The translations under genes were made by a program, and so were the position numbers. Shown here in pieces: positions 51,628-62,675 of a stretch of 64,000 nucleotides of DNA. Each line of letters starts with the position of its first letter. Within the stretch, counting starts at the first letter, position 1. The DNA comes from Exophiala sp. HKRS030 (Eukaryota > Ascomycota > Eurotiomycetes > Chaetothyriales > Herpotrichiellaceae). Location: contig JAHWDD010000003.1 in the NCBI GenBank assembly GCA_023897205.1, positions 933,665 to 997,664 of the forward strand, in the 5' to 3' direction. Below the pieces are notes generated by a model, which was not told the origin of the DNA, made no database searches, and saw only the letters and a program-made list of their open reading frames with translations.

Positions 51628-54600
51628 TCACTCCGACATTCTCAGTGCCCAATTCACTGCTTCAGTAACTACCGCATTGCCTTGTACATTGTGACATGAC
51701 TGGTCAAGGTGCTCCAGTTTTCCGTGCAATTCATCCCGGGGTATGCCATTTGCTCCACTGCGTAGGAGTACACCCGAAAGACTTACAACCTGTACAATCA
51801 CCACCAAAAGTTCGTGATCATATGTAACTCCAAGTGGATGTACAAATGTCGAGCGGGTGGATGAGGTTTTCGCACCCCTAATCAAGTTCACGATCTGGTC
51901 AAGCCCTTCAGATGTCCATTGCAACACAAGCTGAAGTCGACTTGATGGTAAGAGGCCCATAGAGGACCGGCATAGTATTTTTGTCCAAATATTGAGCTCC
52001 CGCACATCATCGATGTAAAGATTCTGCCTCTCCTCGGCGAATAGATCATTCTTTGACTTAAGAATCTCAGTGATTCTTGACGATACCGGCTTCTTGACCA
52101 GATGCAAGATACTTTCACCGTCAAGACTACCCCGAATATCCCGCCCAATGCGCAAAATTTTGCCTAGTGTAGCCTCTGTCGGGTAAAACATTCGTCCATC
52201 CTCCTGGCACAGTAGGTCGATAAGAACTTCTCTCATCGCTAGGGGACAAAGCCCCAGATCTTCGATGACAAGCACGTGTCGCAAATTCAGATTCTTCGCA
52301 GCTGTGACAGCTTCGGCACGCACCTCTTCATCGTCATCGTTCAACAGATCGTAAATGATGACAAGTAATCGCGGCCAGAATTCATTCTCATCGGGGGTCT
52401 TCATGGCACATTTGAAATCCCTCAGGTAAGTAGATAGCGCAACGGCGGCGCTCAACCTCGCAGAGAACTCAAGATAGTCCATCGAGGCATATTCAAGAGC
52501 GTCGAGCCATAATCGGGTGCGCTTCATAGTAGTAGGATCAGCCATTTGCTCCGACATGAAATGCCTTAACAAGTGTGCCTCCAGTCTCAAAGCCGTGGTC
52601 CACAAGTCTCTGGACGTTGCCAGTTCTTGGATTTTGATTCTGTCGGAAAGGGGCTTCAACAAGTCGAGATCAGATTCGATGGCGGAAGCAAGGCAGCGTT
52701 CTAAGCAAGCGAATGCCATCTCGAGTACATCTGGCTGACCCATAAGCGCAATATAATTCTCGTTGATCACAGATACCAATAACTGAATCAAGGTAGAGGC
52801 TGGTTTGTCGCTAAGTTTCTCATGTACCGTGTCCAGGAAGGCGCGCAGCACTTCTGGGTCGTCCGTAAACTGGCATACGAAAGCTCGCCTAGTCTCTGTC
52901 TCGGACGCAGTCGCATCAGAGAACATGTAGCAAAATGCTTCGTGCAGCAGAAGTCTTTGCGTCAAGAAAGGGTCATGAACAGACTTACTGCTCTGCAATG
53001 GGTCCAATTTGTTTGGGAACTGGTGCATACAGAGCATGTGGGTTGGCCACTTGTGGTGCCAGATAAGTACGCCGGCATCATTGAGAATATCCAGCCACGC
53101 CGCATTGACATAAGGAGACCACCTTATTCCCGTGCTGCTTGGTGCAAAGTCTTTCCCGATGGACGCCAACAGGGAACTTAGTTCATTGCTATTCAAACTT
53201 TTGGCTCCCGCCTCCATAATGTATCTGCAACAGAGCAAGCGTCCATGGGTAACGTTCTCGCATGAAATGGTCGCAGTCGCTTCGAACAACTTCTGAACAG
53301 CTGACATGGGGCCCAGAGGGTATAAACGATGCGCCATCAGGAACGCTGCATGGTCTCGTACAGCCCAGGCTGGGTTCGACAACTCTCGAGCGATAGCCAT
53401 ATCAATCTCTGAAGCTTTATTGGTCGTGACCTTGCCATGTCCAAGGAGATCCAGTGCTGCAAATACGAGTTCGGCAGGATTAATCGCCATATTAGGTGCA
53501 TTACCGGGCATATGTTGTGCTGAATGGAGCATGCGGATAGCAACTGAGGAGGAAGTCTCTCTGAAGCCGGATCCCGTCGAGTCTATTGTATCAGCGTTGT
53601 CGTGCACGTTGGAGGTATCCAGGCGATTGATGCAAGCTCTCAGGAGCATCAGACCACAATTCCTGATGGCCCAGATTTTAGAAGTGAGACAGGAGGCCGC
53701 TAGTTCAATTATCGACGATAAGAAGTGAACTACGACAGATGCAAACCTTGATGTTGTCATGATGTCTTTGAGAATATTCAGGGCATGCACTTGAGGTAAC
53801 CTGGGTTCTTCTCCATCCGAACGGGTTTCCTCCGGTGTTCGTATGGCAATACTCGTCAGATCTGTTACTGCTGAAGAGAAAAAGGTCACGTCGGACGGAC
53901 TGAGCAACGCTGTCATCATTGCCGGCAGCCCGGCAGAGCGGCGTGTGAGGCGATCAGCTTGTTCATCGATTTGTACTAAAGCGATCTGCGAGAGTCAGCT
54001 TCATGTCGTGCGTCTTGTCGAAACACATACCTTGTACCACTCCTGGAGAAGACCGCGGACACTAGCTTCGGTTGCGGCACGAACTGTCTCGCAACATAGC
54101 AGGAAAGTATTTGCCACTGTCGAGAATGCACCTCTATGTCGGAGTGACATTAGTTGATCCATGCAGAGGGACCCAATAGACGCATATAGATCTTTATTAT
54201 AATCAGATGCCAAAAGCAACGATTGAAGAACAAGGCTACCTAGGTTAGTTATTGCCGAGTTATATTGCAGTAGACTCACCTTGAATCGCGCAACGCTCTC
54301 CAGGAATAAGCGAGCATATCCTTTGGGCCTTGAGTGCCGTCGTCCTCGGTCAAATCTGAAGTCCTTTCTGGAGAATCGACACACAACTGGGATCTGACTT
54401 GATCCCAGGCTTGACGACATATTCTCAAAATCCGCGCAGCGTCGAAGTTCAGACGTTCCCTGTCGTTGGCTCTGAAGTCGCGGAGCTGAAAATTCAAGCC
54501 TAGTAAGTGCCCATGTAAAGGGTAGGTTGATCCGGGTTGCAAGCCTCCCACTATAGATAATTGAGCTTCTAGCTGCGTTATACACCTCGACAATGTTGTC

Positions 54601-56502
54601 TCGGAGGAATTTTGCTCAAATTGAAGTATGCAATCGAGACGCGATCGTAACGCCCAGAGCCTTCCCATCCCGTCTGCATGATCGCTTCTGCAAGTCTGAA
54701 CGACTAGGGATTCTACACCTTGCAGCAGCCCAAGATTGACAACCAAAGATAGCGTTTCTGCCGTTTCCGAGGCAAGAACATGGAGGATAGCTGCCGATGC
54801 TTGTCGGACATCCTCAAACGGGTCCAAACAAAGATTGCACAGAGACTTCATAAGCTCACAGTCACTTGAGAATGTGTGGATCTCTAATCTGGAGTCAAGA
54901 AGGCATTGGAGCGATTGTAAGGCGAGTATGTGGCGTGGGTACGAGATACCACTGTTCAACTCCGCTCGTAAGAAGTAGTAGTAAGTCGAGGTAAAAAGGC
55001 CATACGAAGCAACAACTAAGTCGGCTTCCAAGACGAAGCTGTTCTGTTTCTGTTTTAGTAGTGCCGAGCTCCCAGTCTGGATTCTTTTTAGAAATCTCTT
55101 TGTTATACTCATGATTTCTCCTCTTTCGTGGGCATCAGCATCATTGTGAAGATGTTTCAACCCCAAAATGATGCAATTTAGAGCGGGCTCTGGGACAATC
55201 GAATTAGAAGCAGAGGATGCTGTCAAGAGTCCGTATGTCAATATTCGAATTTCTGAGCTTGCCAGCTTGAATAAGTGTGGGAACCAATGATATGGGTCTT
55301 GATTGGTAGCAGAGGTATCTTCTGGGAAGGCAGAATTGAAGATCGAGATGGTTTCTATCAGGAATATCTCAGTCAGCTGAAAACGTGTGTAGACCCGGGT
55401 GGTGCCAAAAAACCCTACCTGTTTCAGACAACAAACTTTTTGACACTCCGACACGCAACGTAGAAAGAAAGAGGGCTAAACGTGCCTCGCTGTCGCAACA
55501 AGACCTTGCATGCAGTGTTGCAAAAGCTGCAAACCTGTGTTTGTCGTTTAGGATGACCGGTAGGATATTCTGAGCGAAGTCTCCGAGTGACTCGTGATTC
55601 CTCTCCAAGTATAGTCCAACAACTCTCTCGACTAGATCTTGAAGACTGGGGCGATCTGGTCGTGCTGATCCACGAGAACACAGGGCAGAGCACGTCTTGA
55701 TGGCTGTGCTCCTTGTGTTGACGTCAACGCTTGCAAAGATCAAGGCAAGAAGAAGAGAAGGCATACTACCGCTTCCTATCTCTGACACATCTGTGGCTGT
55801 AACATGATGCTCGACCAGACGTTCTTTCCAAGCCAAGACATGCTCCGTGGTTGTTTGTTCAGCGAAACGTTCGAGCAAGTCAGGCACCAGAGTCTTTCGA
55901 ATGAAGCCAGTAAGCATGAGACAAGCTTTCTTGAGGTCAGATCGAGGTGAGCACAGTAGTATAGTCTCGACTAACGGTGGAACAGCAATTGTCATGATGC
56001 TGTCTACTTCCGAATCACACATTTCTTTGAGCAAATCACAGAGTGTGTCCAACATTTGGAAAGCTGGCTTCGTCATTCCGTCGTCAAAGGCTTTATGGAC
56101 ACAGGCAAAAGCATCAAGCCATGTTTCCCTCGAAGTGCTGAAACGATGGAGCTCAGGACGGGGACTGGCAGCACCGCCCTTGATGAATACACAGAGGGCA
56201 TTGCACGCAACTGTAATGTGCTTGTCGAGAACTTGAGGATCTCTGACAGTGAGGATCAACCTCTTCCAGAGACTTGTCAACCTAGGGACTTCATCGACTT
56301 CTCGCAACGCCTGTCGTAACGCGCCCTTCCCCAAATCTGAAAGGATGGAAATCGGTACTGGTATTGGGGCCTCCAGGGCCCGTGAAACCAGATCCATCTT
56401 AGTTTTCAGGCCGGTCAAACTCTGCAGATTTCCAGAGTTTCCATACTCTTGATACACTCCAATGTCTATGACCCGTTTTGCATGCCGTACGGTGTTGTCC
56501 AA
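51628..56502 (-). CDS. trm732: THADA/Trm732-like tRNA methylation partner (DUF2428)
   Basis: Exons 56502-55419, 55321-54280, 54235-54031 and 53985-51628 encode 1562 residues; introns are 97, 44 and 45 bp. The protein is almost wholly helical (HEAT/ARM-like). The family block LPQVHALNILKDIM ... KIWAIRNCGLMLLRA lies in exon 4 and marks DUF2428. Yeast Trm732 partners with the methyltransferase Trm7 for 2'-O-methylation of tRNA position 32; human THADA is the counterpart. Intron 1 reads open in one frame and can be mistaken for coding sequence, but splicing at GTAGGG...TTCCCAG, with branch site CTGAC, restores frame. It is divergent from tim23. Confidence 0.88.
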
Positions 56503-56762
56503 GAGTTACTGGAAGTGCAGGCTAGCCATGAAAAAATTCCCACGAGGCTGTAGTAGAAGAGGCTCCGGACATTCTTCGGCTGATTCCGGTCACGTGTCCT
56601 GTATAGCGCCGCCGTCGATCCGATTCTAACAATTTTCTCTCCAGCACCATTTTACCTTCTATCGCCAGACGAGTTTACGAACAGATATTTTGCCATACCA
56701 CCCTCACTCGTCCTTCCCATTTCCCCCTTCATCCGTCGAGAAGTTGCTATTGTCGATTCAAT
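56503..56762. promoter_or_regulatory. Compact divergent promoter, trm732 and tim23
   Basis: A 260-bp spacer between opposite start codons. It is pyrimidine-rich toward tim23 (CCTTCCCATTTCCCCCTTC). No TATA box. Confidence 0.5.
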
Positions 56763-57513
56763 ATGTCCGTCTGGGACGCCTTCACTGGCAGGAGAAAACA
56801 GCAAGCAGAATCTCAGCGGACCGAGTCTGCGCCTGCGCCTTCGGCCGGAGGATACGCACCGGCATCATTTGACCCTTCTTACACCACCGATGTCTCTACG
56901 CTCCTAGGAGCAGCATCTCTACCCGATGCCTCGAAATTACATCCTCTCGCTGGCTTGAATCAACAGACACTTGATTATCTTTCATTAGACGAATCTACAT
57001 TATCAGATCTTCCGGGCGCTCGGTCATTTCTTCCCTCTCGAGGCTGGTCGGACGATCTTTGCTATGGAACAGGAACCGTATACTTGACGGCTCTGACTAC
57101 TGGTGGAACGTGGGGTTTAATAGAAGGTCTCAATCGGACACCTGCATCGGCACCTCCGAAGTTGCGCCTCAACAGTGTCCTGAACAGCGTAACGAGGAGA
57201 GGACCTTTCCTCGGGAACTCAGCTGGAGTGGTAGCAATGGTTTATAACGGCTTCAACTCCACGATTGGCTACTATCGTGGCAAGCACGATGCGGCCAACA
57301 GCATAGTGGCTGGCGCACTCAGTGGAGCCATTTTCAAGAGCACAAGAGGGCTAAAGCCTATGCTGATCTCAAGTGGCATCGTCGCTTCAATTGCTGGCGC
57401 ATGGGCGGTAAGGCAGATCTTATTGTATTCACCACAGCTTTACTGACAGTGATTAGCTTACTCGCAAAGTCTTATTTGAGCCTCCACAGGAAAGCCAGAC
57501 CGCCAACCTGTAA
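56763..57513 (+). CDS. tim23: Mitochondrial inner membrane translocase Tim23
   Basis: Exon 1 (56763-57407) and a 19-codon exon 2 (57457-57513) are joined over a 49-bp intron with branch site CTGAC; the product has 233 residues. Without the splice the frame ends at 57446 with non-conserved text; with it the end reads AWALTRKVLFEPPQ, as in relatives. The N-terminal ~100 residues form the intermembrane-space receptor part (LHPLAGLNQQTLDYLSLDE). Four membrane spans of the Tim17/22/23 fold follow, with GTGTVYLTALTTGGTWGLIEG, NSAGVVAMVYNGFNSTI and AANSIVAGALSGAIF. It forms the presequence channel with Tim17. Confidence 0.94.
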
Positions 57514-58050
57514 TCTAAGAGAAACAACACCTATCAAAGACGAGCACCAAAGAGTGTACTATAATACAGTGGGCTCGCGATTCTTCTGACATGTCCTCTT
57601 CTGTACAAAAATTTCGAATTTCACATCTTACGAGGCAACTCTCCCACTGCGTCGGTGGGCATCCCTTCCAATCTTCACTCCAATGTGATTAGCATAGCGG
57701 GATTTGTTTACATCAAGGGCGTTTGGATGGGAGTGTATGATAGAATTCGACGCAGACGGCACCGATACGCGGGGCTATGATGTTGGCGGTGGAAGTTGTC
57801 AGGTGAAGATCCAGCAGCCTTGTTGCCGGATTGAGTCTTCATATTTGCTGCTGAGATAAATTCATACAGTGCCAGGGACTTGGCTATGATTGACTGCCCC
57901 AAACATGTTGTTTGGGGATAATGGATGAACTAAGATATATAATCAAGTCATTCAATAATCATCATCATGTCATACCTTATCTTCTCAAGTCTTTATTGTA
58001 CAGCTATTTTCACAGGTACCTATCCAGTCGTTCATTTTTGAATGCAAGAA
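57514..58050. other. Convergent spacer between tim23 and the Coq11-like gene
   Basis: About 540 bp, both 3' UTRs. No supported gene. Confidence 0.5.
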
Positions 58051-58985
58051 TTACAACATGGTCCGGCGCCAGGCTTTTGCAGCCAGTGCTTCGATCAATG
58101 GAGTGTCGATGACGCCTCTAGTTGAGCCATCCGCTATGGATTCAACAACAGCGTCGGCCACCAGATCTGCCTTGAGTGGCTTTTCGACAGCAGCACCAAA
58201 TATCCGAGTGAGGCTACCGCCAACTAGACTATTGAAAGTGCTTCCCACCATTCCGGAGGCAGCTATCGGGAGCGTAAACTTCCGACTACTGTCGTACAAA
58301 AAGCCTGGCCGTATGAAAATGCTCCTCAATTTGGTCATATTGCTCGCTATCGTGGTCTCGGCTTCTCGTTTCGTGGTGATGTATCTTGTTGGAAGCATAG
58401 GTGCGCCCGCTGCGGCAGAGATGTACACAAACGTGCTGGCACCTTCTCTTTCCGCTTCTTGCGCCAGAGCAATTGCGGAATCTCTATTCATCAACTCGTA
58501 CGTAATCTGGCCGTCTTTTTCGCCCTTGCCGAGTTCACCTCCGGGTTTGCGTTCGAGAGGGTTCTTTGTACTACCGGCCTTGGAGGAACTGAAGGCCCTT
58601 GACAGGCCGGAGACGACGCTCTCTTTCCCAGATATGACGCCCTTATAGTCTGCTTCGAGTAGGATGCCCATGGTATGGACGACGGCATCAGCCCCTTTCA
58701 GGTGCGAGGTGTAAGTCGCAGGCTTTACGATATCACCTTTGGCCCATGTGACGGATTTCGACCACGACGGGGGCGAGGGTTCTGAGGTCACCGAGGACCA
58801 TCTTGGCTCTCCGGACCGGCTGTATCGTTTATCAGGAAGAAGCACATGGAGTAGTAAACTGAACAAGTTCGGTACCTTATGGATATCACGTCCCAACCGC
58901 GAGCGACGGCGGACTTGCAAATGCGAGACCCGAGAAATCCATTCCCGCCAGCAATTACAAGTCTCTTCTTTGCAGCCTGAGCCAT
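58051..58985 (-). CDS. coq11: Coq11-like NAD(P)-binding mitochondrial protein (atypical SDR)
   Basis: Exons 58985-58876 and 58819-58051 (56-bp intron) give 292 residues. The Rossmann motif is VIAGGNGFLGS at 10-20; the splice restores VISISRSGEPRW. Later features: VVHTMGILLEADYKG, YISAAAGAP, and a Tyr/Lys pair YITTKREAE that fits the SDR active site. The length and order match yeast Coq11 (Ylr290c) and the NDUFA9-like group. Yeast Coq11 associates with the coenzyme Q synthesis complex in the mitochondrial matrix and affects CoQ levels. It is divergent from syf2. Confidence 0.83.
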
Positions 58986-59363
58986 GTTATATGACTGCTG
59001 GATGTTCGATACCGTTGTTGTACTCGAATACCAGCTAGAAAAGAGTCAGTACAACCTCGTAGCATGAAAGCTCCATGATGCTGCGAGTCGTGGAATGATC
59101 TGATCGTCGGGAACTTTTTTTTGGGCGCATAACACTGACGTATTTGATAAGGGAAGTCGTATGTGGAAGGTCTACCGAATGCTCAATAGCGATGTCCTTT
59201 TTTCTGAACTGGAAACGAGGACGGGGCAAGTTTGCGACTAGCACAGCACAGCACCGCGCGAAAATTGTTACACGAGATATTTACTTCAACCCGACTATAA
59301 GCCTAGCATCGCTTATCTTGCAGTCACTCTCTATCCGACTTTTCAGCTCCCGTTTGACCCATC
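58986..59363. promoter_or_regulatory. Divergent promoter, coq11-like and syf2
   Basis: A 378-bp spacer. No specific site is asserted. Confidence 0.5.
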
Positions 59364-60374
59364 ATGCCTCCTGCGAAACGACGCAAACTCAGCCCAAGCC
59401 CGGAACAAGAGGAGACTCGCCCGACAGACGCAGCAGCCACCAACGACACCACGACGCCCACAACCGGAGTAAAGGACAGCAAGAAGACTATGGAATCACA
59501 AAAGAAACAACAAGGAGGAGCCACATCTGTCGAGGAATCAGCCCCACCGGATGAAGCGACTACTTCTGATGAAACAACAGCTCTGCCCGCTGCGTCTGCT
59601 CCGTCAAACACGGCCGCCGACCGACTTGCGCGCTTCAAAGCTCTCAAGTCCCGAGCGTCAGCTTCGGCGAAATCCAACCTTGCCGAGGCCAAAGCGGAAG
59701 CCACCCGGGCCGCCGTCGACCCCAGCGTCCTGGCCAGTCTGTCGCGAAAGTCGGCCATCGCCTCCCACAACATCCTGAAGGCCGACACCGAAGAGGACGA
59801 GGGCAAGGGTGCCTTCGAGCGCAAGCGGGCGTGGGACTATACCATCGAAGAGTCCGAACGGTGGGACGAACGCGTGAACCGCAAGAAGCACGCGCGCGAG
59901 AACAACGCTTTCGCGGACTACTCGGCCGAGGCGGCCAAGATGTACGACCGGCAGATCCGGGACCTCGAAAAGGCCGCGGTGAAGGACGGCGGCAGGAACC
60001 GTGAAGAGTACGAGCGCCAAAAGGCCGAGATCCTCGAGAACGCCGCGCGCACCGGCGGGCTCGAGATCGTCGAGATGGAGAACGGCGAACTCGTGGCCAT
60101 CGACCGGGACGGCAGGTTCTACGCCGACGACGACAGCACGGGCTTCGTCGAGCAGAAACCGAAGCGGGAGAACGTGGACCGTCTGGTCGAGGACCTACGA
60201 AAGGCCGAGGAGGCGAGGTTCAAAGCCCGGAAGGCCAGAGGCCGCGAGGAGGACGGCGGCGACGTCACGTACATCAACGAGAAGAACAAGCAGTTCAACA
60301 TGAAGCTGGCGAGGTTCTACGATCGGTACACGGCCGACATACGCGAGAGTTTCGAGAGAGGAACGGCCATGTGA
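59364..60374 (+). CDS. syf2: Pre-mRNA-splicing factor Syf2
   Basis: A 336-residue intronless protein. A disordered basic start (MPPAKRRKLSPSP) and a Thr/Ala-rich linker are followed by the SYF2 domain (about 150-330): RKRAWDYTIEESERWDERVNRKK, FADYSAEAAKMYDRQI, and the C-terminal NKQFNMKLARFYDRYTADI-ESFERG block. Syf2 belongs to the NineTeen complex-related core of the spliceosome and acts around the second step and cell-cycle progression. The domain is highly charged and helical. GC content rises sharply in the second half, giving long shadow frames. Confidence 0.93.
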   Translation: MPPAKRRKLSPSPEQEETRPTDAAATNDTTTPTTGVKDSKKTMESQKKQQGGATSVEESAPPDEATTSDETTALPAASAPSNTAADRLARFKALKSRASASAKSNLAEAKAEATRAAVDPSVLASLSRKSAIASHNILKADTEEDEGKGAFERKRAWDYTIEESERWDERVNRKKHARENNAFADYSAEAAKMYDRQIRDLEKAAVKDGGRNREEYERQKAEILENAARTGGLEIVEMENGELVAIDRDGRFYADDDSTGFVEQKPKRENVDRLVEDLRKAEEARFKARKARGREEDGGDVTYINEKNKQFNMKLARFYDRYTADIRESFERGTAM

Positions 60375-60512
60375 GGGAAGGCGCTGGGTTATTCTGCGAG
60401 TAATCCTCGAACTATACAGAGACCTAGCATGTTTTGGGATAAATACCTCTTTGTCTCGACTATATAAAAACAAGACATTGCGAGGAGCATTAATTCCAGA
60501 CTACTGAGGGAA

Positions 60513-61542
60513 TCACTCCTCTCTATGAGAAGTAGGTACTGGACGGCCGTATTTGATACTCGGAACCACTCGTGCGGAATCTGTGAATTTAGCGTATTGT
60601 GCTTGTCCTGTGTATCGCAGTATTGACGTGAATGGTGTGGCCAGACTTTGTAGGCCAAAACTTTGGTCAATGATGACATACGCAAATCCCTCTATGCGAT
60701 TCAGCCTCGCGGCGCACTCCTCCTTGACCATTTTCAGCGCGAAGACTTGCAGTCATATAAAACGAAGACCCGATGTCTCAAGTCCTGGATGGCCCACTCC
60801 CAAAAGTCGGAATAAAGGGCACAGGTGCGTCCAAGGATGTCTTTGTTGAATATGTCTGCCTCACGGTAGAGGAAAGCGAGGGCCCTGAATTCAGCTTCCC
60901 GTGAAACGCATGATGCTCTCTCTACAGATGCCTCCCGTGCGACATGGCTCAAGGACTCCGGATTGAGCAGGTGAGGCATGCTCAAGTCATTTAGGTCCTG
61001 GAGGATCGACCTGGTGCAGTCAAAAGGACAGTGTCCTTCCGTCCCTGAACCTGATATTAGTGGTGCTTAGAGACATGATATAGTCACCAACTGCCAGAAA
61101 GAAGGCCAACAAAGAGCAACTGATCATGTGCAATCAGTCCGCCAAAGTGGAAGCTCAACCTGGAGAGCCTGGCGATGCCTGACCCCTCCTGAAGCAGACG
61201 CTCGGGAACATGTTCCATGAGCCTGGATACTTCATTCAAAAGATTTGAGGGTGTTTCTGACAACTTTAGAGGCGGGGTCTCCGGCTAACAAGTCCTGTTG
61301 TGGAAGTGTATCGATCAAACAGAGGGTCGCTTATGGTGGTAAGACAGCAGATCGAGATATTGCTTGCACTGAATAGACGAGCTGCCTTGATGAGTGCCGA
61401 CGAAATAGAACAAATCGTCTGAAATGCCACTCTCACTTACTTCCACAGCCAGGTTATTGCTGTCAAAGCGACTCAAGGCTCGACCTCCCATATATGTGCC
61501 TGGCATTTCCCCCGAGAAATAGTCGGCGTCGGTCCGCTCCAC
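60513..61542 (-). pseudogene. Possible gene relic or unresolved multi-exon gene
   Basis: Several protein-like stretches lie on the minus strand in different frames. They include a 75-codon frame starting MERTDADYFSGEMPG (61542-61315), a stretch RLMEHVPERLLQEGSG to HDQLLFVGLL (about 61240-61090), a stretch QDLNDLSMPHLLNPES to WEWAIQDLRHR (about 61000-60770) and KMVKEECAARLNRIEG to PTSHREE (60730-60513). One join is good (GTTGGT...ATCAG near 61087-61047, about 41 bp). The others would need 24-36-bp introns or odd donors. The first ATG is only 3 bp from the yaf9 stop codon. I recognise no family. It is either a decayed gene or one whose splicing I cannot resolve. Confidence 0.35.
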
Positions 61543-61545
61543 ATT

Positions 61546-62283
61546 TCACTTCTTTTTGATGGGTTTTCCTTCAGTCTTTTCCAGCTCTTGCAGTTTGGTT
61601 TCTTCGGTTACCAATTTGGCTTTCTCTTCCGCAATCATCGCCTGCACTTTCTTTACTGCCTCACCCAGCCGATCCAACTCTTTACCTTCTTCTTCCCTGC
61701 TGAATTTGTTACCTCCACCACTTTTCATGGGTATCTCTGCCGTGGGTAGCGCCTTGATCTGAGCTTTCGAGCCTTTTCCGCCCTTCGACTTCGTCGCTTG
61801 GGGGCCGCCTGTGAGAATGTCGTAGAAGGCTTCTACAGGCTCGTTGAACAAGACCTCTTCATAACAAACGCTGCTGATCATCGACCTGTCGCGCTTTTGC
61901 TGCTCAACGTCCCCGTAGTAGGGGTGTAATTTGAGACCATGCCAGATCTGTTGCGGTTTCTCCGTGCTTTCTGGGACAAAGTAGAACTTGATTGCAATCT
62001 CAAATTCACCCCAGCCCGTCTCTTCTACCTCAAATGGTGGACTTTCAATCATTCGCACACTATTGGCGTATGTGTCGTGCAATTTGAACTGGACTTTCTT
62101 AAGCCAGTAGGATATATCTTCGTTGTTGATCCCGCGGACAAACACTTTCCATTTGTGAGTATGATCGGCTGGTGCGTCCTTGGGCCTATTCTCAGGGTCG
62201 AAAGGGATCGCTTCGGTACCGTAGACGAAAGGGCGGTAGACCTGAACGCCGCGTACGCGTTTGGTTCCAGCCGGAGCAGGCAT
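61546..62283 (-). CDS. yaf9: YEATS-domain protein Yaf9
   Basis: A 245-residue intronless protein. The YEATS domain fills about residues 5-135: [55 protein letters not shown] and the IKFYFV strand. A C-terminal coiled coil (about 195-240) is rich in Glu and Lys. Yaf9 reads acylated histone H3 as part of SWR1 and NuA4, the complexes that also contain Arp4. Length and order fit the family. It is divergent from the mitochondrial protein at 62676. Confidence 0.94.
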   Translation of the reverse strand: MPAPAGTKRVRGVQVYRPFVYGTEAIPFDPENRPKDAPADHTHKWKVFVRGINNEDISYWLKKVQFKLHDTYANSVRMIESPPFEVEETGWGEFEIAIKFYFVPESTEKPQQIWHGLKLHPYYGDVEQQKRDRSMISSVCYEEVLFNEPVEAFYDILTGGPQATKSKGGKGSKAQIKALPTAEIPMKSGGGNKFSREEEGKELDRLGEAVKKVQAMIAEEKAKLVTEETKLQELEKTEGKPIKKK

Positions 62284-62675
62284 ACCGACTCAGTATGGTG
62301 GGAAAAGACGCGGAATGTGACGATGAAAGAGGACTATGACTCGTCGTAGCACATCTGCGCCATGGGATTTGCGCTGCGGGAATCGAGCAGGGATGCGTCG
62401 AGATAGGTATGCTATTGTGATTTTCAACTGTGCTGTCGACACGGAAGATTTGCGAAGAGTTGATAGACGTAAAGACTGACGAGAATCGCAATGGATTCGA
62501 TCTTCAAAATGATCCTCCGCCGTCTTGGCGCGTTTCTCGTGCCTGCGATTTCTCCGCATTTGTAGAAATGACACCACCAGACAACTTTTTTTTGGTCCGG
62601 CTTAGATTCTAATAAAGACGTCGTCGGCTTGACCGACCATGCTGTGGGAATAAAACGTACGGTAGCCAAGACGAC
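62284..62675. promoter_or_regulatory. Divergent promoter, yaf9 and the right-edge mitochondrial gene
   Basis: A 392-bp spacer. No specific site is asserted. The ATG at 62629 opens a 64-codon frame in a different register that ends at 62823; it is not the gene start. Confidence 0.5.

Noticed and set aside
55369..55454. Frameshift in the Trm732-like gene
   Set aside because: A normal 97-bp intron (55418-55322) with donor, branch site and acceptor explains the frame change.
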